Positions 1 to 6,447 of a stretch of 26,625 nucleotides of DNA are shown here, piece after piece (position 1 is the stretch's first letter; every line of letters starts with the position of its first letter). The notes under the pieces are model-generated. The model did no database searches and had not been told where the DNA came from. It saw only the letters and a list, made by a program, of their open reading frames with translations. The position numbers and the translations under genes were made by a program. Source of the stretch: an uncultured Clostridium sp. (GTDB lineage Bacteria > Bacillota > Clostridia > Lachnospirales > Lachnospiraceae); contig CALELW010000109.1 in the NCBI GenBank assembly GCA_937902905.1, positions 1 through 26,625 on the forward strand. Reading direction: 5' to 3'.

Positions 1-170
1 CACTGAAACTACCAGTGCCACATACCGACGCACTCAAAACCCACTCGTCACAAAGTTTTTCTACGAAATTACCGGAATACAAATAAATCGACACAAAACA
101 TTTGCCACAAGCCAATTATTTAAAAATTCGCTTTACTTTATCTTCTTTACAGCCGTTTAGCTTTTTGATA

Positions 171-206
171 TAAAAAAAGGTCCTTTCTCTACTAAGAAAG
201 AACCTT
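171..206 (-). terminator. Rho-independent terminator of tRNA-Pro
   Basis: Read on the minus strand, a hairpin with arms at 195-206 and 177-188 (AAGGT/ACCTT and CTTTCT/AGAAAG halves, one mismatch, short loop) is followed by a run of seven T (plus-strand A at 172-178). It starts 4 bases after the tRNA discriminator base, the usual place for a tRNA terminator. Confidence 0.85.
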
Positions 207-209
207 ATA

Positions 210-283
210 TCGGCGTGACGGGATTCGAACCCACGGCCTCTTCGTCCCGAACGAAGCGCTCTACCAAACTGAGCCACACGCCG
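210..283 (-). tRNA. tRNA-Pro (anticodon CGG)
   Basis: The minus strand folds into a complete 74-nt cloverleaf. The 7-bp acceptor stem is CGGCGTG/CACGCCG with discriminator A. The D stem is GCTC/GAGC. The anticodon stem is CTTCG/CGAAG around the loop TTCGGGA, which places CGG at positions 34-36 and so reads the proline codon CCG. The T arm is GTGGG-TTCGAAT-CCCGT. The 3' CCA is not encoded and must be added after transcription. A promoter lies just upstream and a terminator just downstream, so this looks like a single-gene unit. Confidence 0.96.
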
Positions 284-296
284 AACAACAAAGTAT

Positions 297-325
297 ATTT
301 TACTACGAAAATTATATTTATGCAA
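297..325 (-). promoter_or_regulatory. Promoter of tRNA-Pro
   Basis: On the minus strand, a -35-like TTGCAT (320-325) is followed after 17 bases by the -10 TAAAAT (297-302), with the tRNA 5' end 13 bases further on. The -10 matches consensus at 5 of 6 positions; the -35 is weaker. Confidence 0.6.
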
Positions 326-455
326 GTAAAATTTTTGTCCTTTTTCTTTGATTCAACGAATATAATAGTTGAAAATCATAAAAAAATCCATTATAATGTA
401 CTTAACAAGAGAACCGATGACTAGAACACACCTAGCCGCCGGAAACTAAAACAAT

Positions 456-500
456 AAAAAGTAGTGCCTTAGTTTACCAGACCGAGGGCACTGCTTTTTT
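456..500. terminator. Bidirectional terminator-like hairpin
   Basis: Arms AAAAAGTAGTGCC (456-468) and GGGCACTGCTTTTTT (486-500) pair with one G-T wobble around a loop of about 17 bases. A T run follows on the plus strand and a shorter one (TTTTTATTGTTTT) on the minus strand. On the minus strand it could be a second, downstream terminator for tyrS. No plus-strand gene runs into it. The rest of 326-588 holds no gene I can support. Confidence 0.6.
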
Positions 501-588
501 CGTAATATGTAAACAACAAGAGTTATTACCGCACAAAGCATCATTACACGTATACACTAGACCCCCTCTAAAAAACAGGAAGAAAAAC

Positions 589-694
589 TTTAGTGGCTGC
601 CATGCATAGGAATACGCGGGTATCCGGCATGCGTCGTGTGCATGCCGATACCCCCGCGCATTCCTCAAGCGAAAGTGTGCATGGTGCCACTAAA
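589..694 (-). other. Large imperfect stem-loop downstream of tyrS
   Basis: The 106-nt segment folds on itself. The outer 9-bp stem TTTAGTGGC/GCCACTAAA (589-597 with 686-694) continues into a CCATGCA/TGCATGG pairing. An asymmetric internal loop of about 13 bases follows, and then an inner stem of about 22 bp, rich in GC, from GGAATNCGCGGG to GCATGC around a 7-base loop near 632-638. It begins 10 bases past the tyrS stop codon. On the minus strand it is followed by GTTTTTC, so it may act as an oversized terminator; a structured 3' UTR element or a small inverted-repeat element are alternatives. Confidence 0.6.
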
Positions 695-704
695 TTTTTT
701 CTTT

Positions 705-1928
705 TTATTTTAAGACCATCCGTCTAAAGTTCTTCTTACCTTTTTTCAGTACCACACCGTCGCCGGCTAATTTCTCGCCGTCAATCTGTGCGTGAATATC
801 GGTAATTTTTTCACCGTCAATGGCTACACCGCCCTGCTGTACGGCACGGCGTGCTTCCGAATTGGATGGCACCATGCCGGATTTATTCAACAGATTAAGA
901 ATACCGATTGTGCCATTTTCCAAATCTGCATCGGTTAATTCTACAGTAGGCATTTCTGCTGCATTTCCACTGCTAAACAATGCCTTTGCGCTCTCTTGCG
1001 CTTTCATGGCCTCTTCTTCTCCATGAACCAGTTTGGTAAGTTCAAAGGCAAGAATTTCTTTTGCTTTATTTAACTGTGCCCCCTCCCAGTCGGACATCGC
1101 ATCAATTTCCTCCAGTGGAAGGAATGTAAGCATTCGGATGCATTTCAGCACATCGCTGTCATCCACATTTCTCCAGTACTGGTAGAACTCAAATGGTGAT
1201 GTTTTCTCCGGGTCAAGCCAGACAGCTCCCTTTGCTGTTTTACCCATCTTTTTACCCTCTGAGTTTAACAGCAGCGTAATCGTCATAGCATGCGCATCTT
1301 TTCCCAATTTACGGCGAATCAATTCCGTACCGCCGAGCATGTTGCTCCACTGGTCATCGCCGCCAAACTGCATGTTACAGCCGTAATCCTGAAACAGTTT
1401 GTAGAAATCGTAACTCTGCATAATCATGTAGTTAAATTCCAAAAAGCTGAGACCTTTCTCCATTCTCTGCTTGTAGCACTCAGCCGAAAGCATACGGTTT
1501 ACACTAAAATGCGCTCCTACATCACGAAGCACCTCAATGTAATTCAAATCCATGAGCCAGTCTGCATTATTGACAAGAATTGCTTTTCCCTCGGAAAAGT
1601 CAATAAAACGACTCATCTGTTTTTTGAAGCAGTCCACGTTGTGCTGAATCGTCTCCGGTGTCATCATCTGACGCAAATCCGTTCTTCCGGATGGGTCACC
1701 AATCATTGCTGTACCGCCGCCTACTAACGCAATCGGTTTATTACCTGCCATCTGCAGACGTTTCATCAGGCAGAGTGCCATAAAATGTCCAACATGCAGA
1801 CTGTCAGCGGTCGGGTCAAAACCAATGTAAAACGTAGCCTTTCCATTATTTACCATTTCACGAATTTCTTCTTCGTTTGTCACCTGGGCAATTAAGCCTC
1901 TGGCAACTAATTCTTCATATACCTGCAT
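705..1928 (-). CDS. tyrS: Tyrosine--tRNA ligase
   Basis: Cytosolic class I aminoacyl-tRNA synthetase that activates tyrosine with ATP and charges tRNA-Tyr. The 407-aa product is of normal bacterial length. It shows the HIGH-type motif HVGH (residues 45-48) in the Rossmann domain, the tyrosine-pocket region with GDDQWSN near 190-196, the second signature KMGKT (227-231), and a C-terminal S4-like RNA-binding domain (about 345-400). The start chosen is the ATG at 1926-1928, preceded by GGAGG with a 5-base gap. The reading frame stays open further upstream, but those 34 codons are translated T-box terminator sequence, not protein. Expression is controlled by the T-box leader upstream. KMGKT rather than KFGKT is seen in the TyrZ-like branch, so the symbol tyrZ could also be applied. 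Confidence 0.96.
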   Translation of the reverse strand: MQVYEELVARGLIAQVTNEEEIREMVNNGKATFYIGFDPTADSLHVGHFMALCLMKRLQMAGNKPIALVGGGTAMIGDPSGRTDLRQMMTPETIQHNVDCFKKQMSRFIDFSEGKAILVNNADWLMDLNYIEVLRDVGAHFSVNRMLSAECYKQRMEKGLSFLEFNYMIMQSYDFYKLFQDYGCNMQFGGDDQWSNMLGGTELIRRKLGKDAHAMTITLLLNSEGKKMGKTAKGAVWLDPEKTSPFEFYQYWRNVDDSDVLKCIRMLTFLPLEEIDAMSDWEGAQLNKAKEILAFELTKLVHGEEEAMKAQESAKALFSSGNAAEMPTVELTDADLENGTIGILNLLNKSGMVPSNSEARRAVQQGGVAIDGEKITDIHAQIDGEKLAGDGVVLKKGKKNFRRMVLK

Positions 1929-1945
1929 TTTTTCCTCCATTCTAA

Positions 1946-2252
1946 AGCTGCCGCTTTTTATAATAAAAAAATCTCTCACCCTATTCAAAGGACGAGAGAT
2001 ATCATATCCCGTGTTACCACCTTTTTTCACAATCGACTCGCATCGACTGCCTCATCAAGTACACCTGCCGGATGGCACGAATACTCCTGCACGATAACGT
2101 GTGCCGGGTTTCCCCTCTTCCGTCGGCACCTACCTAGTTTCAATGCCGAAGCTCCAAGATGTATTCCAAATAAGCGATTTCCCATGCCTCTCACCAGCCG
2201 GCTATTCTCTGTTGGCTCTTTCTTATTCGTACTTCTTCTCTTCTTTGCCTAT
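1946..2252 (-). promoter_or_regulatory. T-box riboswitch (Tyr specifier) of tyrS
   Basis: The leader transcript shows the full T-box architecture on the minus strand. Stem I is built from GAATAAG/CTTATTT, and its specifier loop carries UAC (2161-2163) in the context GGAA-UAC-AUC, a tyrosine codon that fits tyrS. The conserved T-box sequence AAGGTGGTAACACGG lies at about 2008-2022. It is followed by the terminator hairpin ATCTCTC/GAGAGAT (1971-2000) with a T run at 1964-1970. By the known mechanism, uncharged tRNA-Tyr pairs with the specifier and the T-box bulge and stabilises the antiterminator; CCTTT next to the terminator can pair with the AAAGG of the T-box. Confidence 0.94.
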
Positions 2253-2258
2253 GTGGGT

Positions 2259-2287
2259 ATCTTAATATACCAAAACGCTTTTGTCAA
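2259..2287 (-). promoter_or_regulatory. Promoter of the tyrS T-box transcript
   Basis: A consensus -35 TTGACA (2282-2287) is followed after 17 bases by TAAGAT (2259-2264) as -10, placing the transcript start at about 2252, just before stem I of the T-box. Confidence 0.65.
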
Positions 2288-2293
2288 GAACAC

Positions 2294-2319
2294 TTTTTTA
2301 TAAAAAATGAACTTATAAA
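2294..2319 (-). terminator. Weak AT-only hairpin after the histidine kinase gene
   Basis: TTTTATAA and TTATAAAA arms around about 9 bases, all A-T pairs, lie just past the kinase stop codon and just upstream of the tyrS promoter. It could end the surface-protein operon, but the stem has no GC pairs and is a poor terminator. Confidence 0.25.
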
Positions 2320-2329
2320 ACGTCTGAAA

Positions 2330-3601
2330 TCAAAGCACTACCGTTATCGTCAGACTGTGTCCATCTTTACTCTCCGCCTGAATGTTTCCGCCGTGGTTTT
2401 CACAGATTGCGCGGGCAATAGCCAGACCGATTCCGGAGCCTCCTGTCGCCGAATTGCGGGAAGCATCCGACCGGTAAAACCGCTCAAATAAAATATTCTG
2501 GTTTCCCTTTGCGACCTGCTCTGTCTCATTGGTAAAAGTCATACGGCATCGACGGTTTTTCCGCCTGAGTGTAATGACAAAATCCGTATCCGGCGTACTG
2601 TACTTCATGGCATTATCAAATAAAATACCAAAAAGCCGCCGCACCTCTTCTTCCTGTCCGCGGTACATAATTTCCGGTGCCACATCTGACCGGATATGTA
2701 TCCCATGGCTGCGTGCCTGCGTCTCATAAAGTTCCACCTGATCTAACAAGGCATCCGATAAGGAAAATTCGCATTTTTCTCCCTTTCCCTTTTCCTCATC
2801 CATCCGGGTCAGACTTACCATTTGCTGTACCAGATGGCTCATGCGCTCAATCTGGTTATGCGTACTTTTAAGCCATTCATTTTCCCCCTGCTCCATCTCG
2901 AGCACCTCGGTATTCGCCTCAATAATCGTCAATGGGGTCTTCAGTTCATGGCTGGCATCCGTAATAAACTGCTTTTGCTTCTGATAGCTTTCTTTCACCG
3001 GCTTGAAAATAATCCGCGAAAAAATACATACTAGTAAAAAAACAATGCAAAAGCCGGCCCCAGACATCCCGGCACTGATAAGCAGCGTATTTTTATAAGT
3101 AGAAAGACTTTGCTCACAATCTACAAATACATACAAAACGGCATTCTTTTGTTTTACCACACGATACCGGTAAATATCTGTAAAGCCGTTGTCTCTGCCA
3201 GTATTTTTCACGCTTTCCATATAGGCTTTTGCCGTGTCCTCCTGCACCGCTGAAACCTGTTCCACATTTACTTTTGTCTCCTTAGAAGATACTGTCACCG
3301 TAAAATATCTGGTCTGATAAGGTTCCTCTTTCGTCTTTGGACCATTTTGGTCCGGTGGCACCTTGTCATCCGGCTGCTCTTTGTCAGGCTTTTTCTCTGA
3401 AGGCAGAGCCGGTGGCTCGCCCTGAACCTTTTGATTCTTTGGGAAAGCACCTCCATTATCACTAATCATCTTTGTCAGGCGGTCGCCATTTTCAATCAAA
3501 TTGCGGTAATTCAATATATTCATGCCGCCAATCATAAGAAGCAGCACCACAAACATAGAGTCCATAGCAACCAAAATAAACTTTTTCCTTAGTTTTTTCA
3601 C
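2330..3601 (-). CDS. Membrane sensor histidine kinase
   Basis: Sensor half of a two-component system with the response regulator encoded just upstream. The start is the GTG at 3599-3601, which overlaps the regulator stop by 4 bases (GTGA) and has GGAGGTG 8 bases upstream; this gives 423 aa. The order is TM1 (about 8-30), an extracellular domain (about 31-172), TM2 (about 173-198), a dimerisation/phosphoacceptor helix with SHELKTPLT (His218), then an ATPase domain with the N box DNAMKY and G box GGSGIGLAIA. The extracellular part has a proline- and charge-rich linker (about 61-94) and then a short alpha/beta-looking segment I do not recognise. The ligand is unknown. Because it is co-transcribed with a secreted surface protein, a role in sensing the cell surface or that protein is an inference. 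Confidence 0.92.
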   Translation of the reverse strand: MKKLRKKFILVAMDSMFVVLLLMIGGMNILNYRNLIENGDRLTKMISDNGGAFPKNQKVQGEPPALPSEKKPDKEQPDDKVPPDQNGPKTKEEPYQTRYFTVTVSSKETKVNVEQVSAVQEDTAKAYMESVKNTGRDNGFTDIYRYRVVKQKNAVLYVFVDCEQSLSTYKNTLLISAGMSGAGFCIVFLLVCIFSRIIFKPVKESYQKQKQFITDASHELKTPLTIIEANTEVLEMEQGENEWLKSTHNQIERMSHLVQQMVSLTRMDEEKGKGEKCEFSLSDALLDQVELYETQARSHGIHIRSDVAPEIMYRGQEEEVRRLFGILFDNAMKYSTPDTDFVITLRRKNRRCRMTFTNETEQVAKGNQNILFERFYRSDASRNSATGGSGIGLAIARAICENHGGNIQAESKDGHSLTITVVL

Positions 3602-4275
3602 TCTGCATCCACCTCCACAAAATATCCCTGATTTCGTTTCGCCCGAATTACCACATTGGCACCCATGGCTTTGAGTCTTTTGCGCAGATAGGAAATATAA
3701 ACCCATACCACCTGAATATCTGCCTCACTGTCAAATCCCCAGATTTTTTCCATAAAACGCTCCGTGGAAATAATTTGAGAAGGGTTGGCTAGAAACATCT
3801 GTAACATCTGAAATTCCTTATTGGGCAGACGCTCCTTGTTTCCTTCCACTTCCAGAGTAAACGCTGACAAATCCAAAACTACATTACCAAGGTGCAGAGA
3901 CGAACTTTCCGCCTCTGTCACCCGCCTGGTAATGGACCGGATTCTGGCTAACAATTCCTTCATGGCAAATGGTTTCGTCAGATAATCATCCGCCCCCAAG
4001 TCCAAGCCCTGAACCCGGTCATCCACCTCTGCTCTGGCTGTCAGCATCAGCACCGGCACATTATTTCTCTCGTCACGAATTTTCTTTAACAGGGTAAAAC
4101 CATCCATTACCGGCATCATCACATCCAATATGACACCATCATAATTGTCGGCCTGTAAATAGTCATAAGCCTCGCCACCGTCATAAACGGCATCTACTTC
4201 ATAATGATTTCGTTTCAGCACCGCCTGCAGAGCCGCAGACAGTTCTCGTTCATCTTCTGCCAGTAAAAGTCTCAT
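3598..4275 (-). CDS. OmpR/PhoB-family response regulator
   Basis: Cytoplasmic transcription factor of 225 aa. The N-terminal receiver domain has the acidic pocket (Glu7/Asp8), phosphoacceptor Asp51 in LDVMMPVMDG, and the conserved Lys in LTKPF (about 101). The C-terminal winged-helix DNA-binding domain (about 125-222) ends in the family-typical VWVYISYLRKRL and GYFVEV segments. AGGAGG lies 8 bases before the ATG. It sits 27 bases after the surface-protein gene with no terminator between, and overlaps the kinase gene by 4 bases, so all three are probably one transcript. Its DNA target is unknown; direct TTTAA repeats upstream of the operon are candidate sites, which would make the system autoregulatory. 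Confidence 0.95.
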   Translation of the reverse strand: MRLLLAEDERELSAALQAVLKRNHYEVDAVYDGGEAYDYLQADNYDGVILDVMMPVMDGFTLLKKIRDERNNVPVLMLTARAEVDDRVQGLDLGADDYLTKPFAMKELLARIRSITRRVTEAESSSLHLGNVVLDLSAFTLEVEGNKERLPNKEFQMLQMFLANPSQIISTERFMEKIWGFDSEADIQVVWVYISYLRKRLKAMGANVVIRAKRNQGYFVEVDAE

Positions 4276-4302
4276 GGTTTCTCCCTCCTGTACCTTAGTT
4301 CT

Positions 4303-6207
4303 TTACTTTCTTACCTTAATTTTCTTTACCGCACTCCATTTGCTGTAGTAAGTTTTTCCTTTTACCGTTTTATAAGCACGAACCTTGGCATAATATATTT
4401 TTTTCTTTTTTAATTTAGTAACCGTTTTTGTCGTCTTTTTTACCTTCACCGTCTTGGTCGTTTTCTTCGTAAACTTCTTTTTCGTGGAATATTTAATCTG
4501 GTATCCTGTTGCCCCACTGACCTTCTTCAAGGTAAATTTAATCTTTTTGTTATTTTTGCTGCGGACTGCCTTTTTGATAGCAGATTTTTTCACCGTAACT
4601 TTAGTGGTTGTTGTCGTCTTGCTTGTACCGGTCGTACTTGTCGAAGTAGAAGCAGCCGGCTTGCTTACTTCATAACTTGAAAAAGAAGTTGCCTTACTTG
4701 CACCACTTAAATCTACCGTTGTGCTGTAACTTCCTACGGTTACAGTCACATCGCTGGTTCCCTGTACATAGACGGTTCCATCGGTACCTTTTACCGTTAC
4801 GGTCTTGCCACTCTTATCTACTATAGTGCCAGCACTTGCCAGTTTTGTCAATGTGCTGTCCCCGGTTACAACCCATTTGGAATCCTTGCTGATATACAAA
4901 TTGCAATAACCGCTTCCTCCATTACCGGCACAGCTTTCATCATCCTTTACGGCACCTGTCAGTGTGCTTCCATTCGTCATATAAAAATCCAGTTTGCTGA
5001 CCGAATCCCACACCACATCTCCTGTCATAGTCTGGCTGATTCCGGTAAACAGGCAGTCAGCTCCATTGCTTCCTGTTGTTCCCCAGCCACGCTGATTCTT
5101 ATTGCCCGTGCAGCGAAGGAAAAAGTCATTGTCCGCTGACGGTGTTATTTTTACATTGGAAAGCGTAATGGTAGACTCCGTATTCGTTGTATAGAACATG
5201 CCGCCATTTTTCGCAGTAAGACTGCCGCCATTCATTTCAAAAGTGCTGTTACCCACTTCCGAATCCCCGGACATACTCTGATATAAAATGACATTCCATG
5301 TGCAGTCATTCTGGCTGTCATCCCCCATGTTTCCGGTCAGTGCTGTGTCGTACAGATGAATGGAATTTAATCCCTCAATACAGATAGCCTCGGATGCATT
5401 GGCTGTCAATGTCGCATTATTTACCGCAATATCCGCTGTGCTGTAGATGGCAGGAGAACCGACTCCGTTAGACGTATACGTTCCGCCGTTTACAACCATC
5501 TTACCGCCACCACGGTCACTTCGGATAGCTGCTGCCGACTGTCCGTTAGTAGTTGCATTTAAGTCCCATGCGTATAAAGTTCCGCCGCCTGCTACATGAA
5601 TACCTCCGGAAGTGTCCTGCTTGGTAGTAATGGTTGTATTGGAAGCGTAAGTCACTCCTTTCCCATAAGAAAAAATACCTGCACCGCCGACTGCATCAGT
5701 AGTAATTTTGCCGCCATTTATTGTTGTAGTTCCCTCCGTAGTCAAAACGGCAGCACCTACACCATAAAAACTGGAATTATCTCCGCCGGTGCTGTTGGAT
5801 GAATTTCTTGTTACTGTTACATTATTTAAATTTGCTTTGGCTCCACTTGAAACATGAATGGCATTTTCATCTTTACCGGTAGAGGAAACCGTTATGTTCG
5901 ATAACGTTGTATCACTTGTCATAGATTTTACAGAATCATAACTGGATACACCCGAACTTGACTGGCCTCCCGGTGCACCTCCCGGGCCGCCCGCCGGTGG
6001 TGTTCCATCCGGTTTTTGTCCGGAAGGCGGCGTTCCCTGTGGTGCGTTTACTCCTGCTGCTGAGCCGGAAGCAGCTGTTGCCCCTTCTGTCGCTGCCTGC
6101 GAATGCGTCGTTTCCCCTATATCAAAATTTTCTGCTGCTACTGCGGTTCCTGTAAGTAAAGCGACAGCCACCGCTGCTGCCGGTACAATCTTTTTCCATC
6201 GAGTCAT
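4303..6207 (-). CDS. Secreted repetitive surface protein, probable beta-helix with Lys-rich Fn3-like C-terminus
   Basis: A 634-aa exported protein. Residues 1-25 are a signal peptide (basic start, hydrophobic core, cleavage probably after AVAA). A Pro/Gly-rich linker (about 54-82) follows. Residues about 95-500 contain many short G/N/T/S-rich repeats (for example INGGKITT, VNGGTYTS, MNGGSLTA) of the kind that stack into a right-handed parallel beta-helix, as in pectate-lyase-like adhesins. A Thr/Ser-rich stretch (about 518-538) leads to one Fn3-like domain (about 540-634) that is extremely rich in lysine and contains SGATGYQIKYST and the YYSKW segment typical of Clostridia surface modules. 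I see no LPXTG anchor or catalytic motif, so wall retention by the basic domain and a binding or adhesion role are inferences. It heads an operon with a two-component system. The ribosome-binding site is GGAGG, 7 bases from the ATG. Confidence 0.85.
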   Translation of the reverse strand: MTRWKKIVPAAAVAVALLTGTAVAAENFDIGETTHSQAATEGATAASGSAAGVNAPQGTPPSGQKPDGTPPAGGPGGAPGGQSSSGVSSYDSVKSMTSDTTLSNITVSSTGKDENAIHVSSGAKANLNNVTVTRNSSNSTGGDNSSFYGVGAAVLTTEGTTTINGGKITTDAVGGAGIFSYGKGVTYASNTTITTKQDTSGGIHVAGGGTLYAWDLNATTNGQSAAAIRSDRGGGKMVVNGGTYTSNGVGSPAIYSTADIAVNNATLTANASEAICIEGLNSIHLYDTALTGNMGDDSQNDCTWNVILYQSMSGDSEVGNSTFEMNGGSLTAKNGGMFYTTNTESTITLSNVKITPSADNDFFLRCTGNKNQRGWGTTGSNGADCLFTGISQTMTGDVVWDSVSKLDFYMTNGSTLTGAVKDDESCAGNGGSGYCNLYISKDSKWVVTGDSTLTKLASAGTIVDKSGKTVTVKGTDGTVYVQGTSDVTVTVGSYSTTVDLSGASKATSFSSYEVSKPAASTSTSTTGTSKTTTTTKVTVKKSAIKKAVRSKNNKKIKFTLKKVSGATGYQIKYSTKKKFTKKTTKTVKVKKTTKTVTKLKKKKIYYAKVRAYKTVKGKTYYSKWSAVKKIKVRK

Positions 6208-6222
6208 AATAAAACCTCCATT
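6204..6222 (-). repeat. Start-site repeat, minus copy
   Basis: The 19 bases covering the ribosome-binding site and start of the minus-strand surface protein gene (AATGGAGGTTTTATTATGA on the minus strand) match the plus-strand start site at 6429-6447 at 18 of 19 positions. The two copies form an inverted pair around the divergent promoter region. Confidence 0.8.
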
Positions 6223-6247
6223 TCAATTTTGTATTTGTTATGTTTTG

Positions 6248-6285
6248 ACTATACAATAGCAGGAGAAACTTAAATGGAGTTTAAA
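6248..6285 (-). promoter_or_regulatory. Candidate promoter and response-regulator repeats upstream of the surface protein operon
   Basis: On the minus strand, a -10-like TATAGT (6248-6253) lacks a good -35. Instead, TTTAAA (6280-6285) and TTTAAG (6269-6274) form a direct repeat with an 11-base period, the second copy covering the -35 position. OmpR/PhoB-type regulators bind direct repeats of about this period and often replace a weak -35. A 17-bp imperfect palindrome (6275-6291) overlaps the same place. This is inference from layout only. Confidence 0.35.
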
Positions 6286-6345
6286 ATTCCACTCAAAAAT
6301 GTAAAAGAACTGACACATATCCTGTCTATAATAAAGCATGATTTC

Positions 6346-6374
6346 TTGACAAACATTATGAAATGTGCGATTAT
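6346..6374 (+). promoter_or_regulatory. Promoter of the L,D-transpeptidase gene
   Basis: Perfect -35 TTGACA (6346-6351), a 17-base spacer and -10 GATTAT (6369-6374), leaving a 5' UTR of about 60 bases. The sequence TTTAAATCCAT in that UTR (6394-6404) resembles the repeat region upstream of the divergent operon. Confidence 0.7.
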
Positions 6375-6428
6375 GAAAGAACTTGGCGTCATGTTTAAAT
6401 CCATGCCGTCAAACAGTGAATTGAACAG

Positions 6429-6447
6429 AATGGAGGTTTTATCATGA
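6429..6447 (+). repeat. Start-site repeat, plus copy
   Basis: The sequence AATGGAGGTTTTATCATGA holds the ribosome-binding site and start codon of the L,D-transpeptidase gene. It is the partner of the copy at 6204-6222, with a single difference. Confidence 0.8.

Noticed and set aside
2..160. Open plus-strand frame entering from the window edge (about 52 codons)
   Set aside because: It could be the tail of a gene, but the residues suggest nothing, there is no terminator for it, and an open frame of this length is not rare in AT-rich DNA. A minus-strand frame is also open over about 1-113.
116..325. Minus-strand 69-aa frame and its plus-strand partner over the tRNA
   Set aside because: Both cross the tRNA gene; the encoded residues are translated tRNA sequence.
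474..668. Minus-strand 64-aa frame
   Set aside because: It runs through two hairpins (456-500 and 589-694), has no ribosome-binding site and an odd composition.
1290..1727. 145-aa plus-strand frame inside tyrS
   Set aside because: Antisense shadow of a highly conserved gene, without a ribosome-binding site.
1929..2030. N-terminal extension of tyrS to 2030
   Set aside because: Covers the T-box terminator; the ribosome-binding site GGAGG points to the ATG at 1926-1928.
3602..3706. N-terminal extension of the histidine kinase to 3706
   Set aside because: Would overlap the response regulator by over 100 bases; the GTG at 3599-3601 has a good ribosome-binding site and the typical 4-base overlap.
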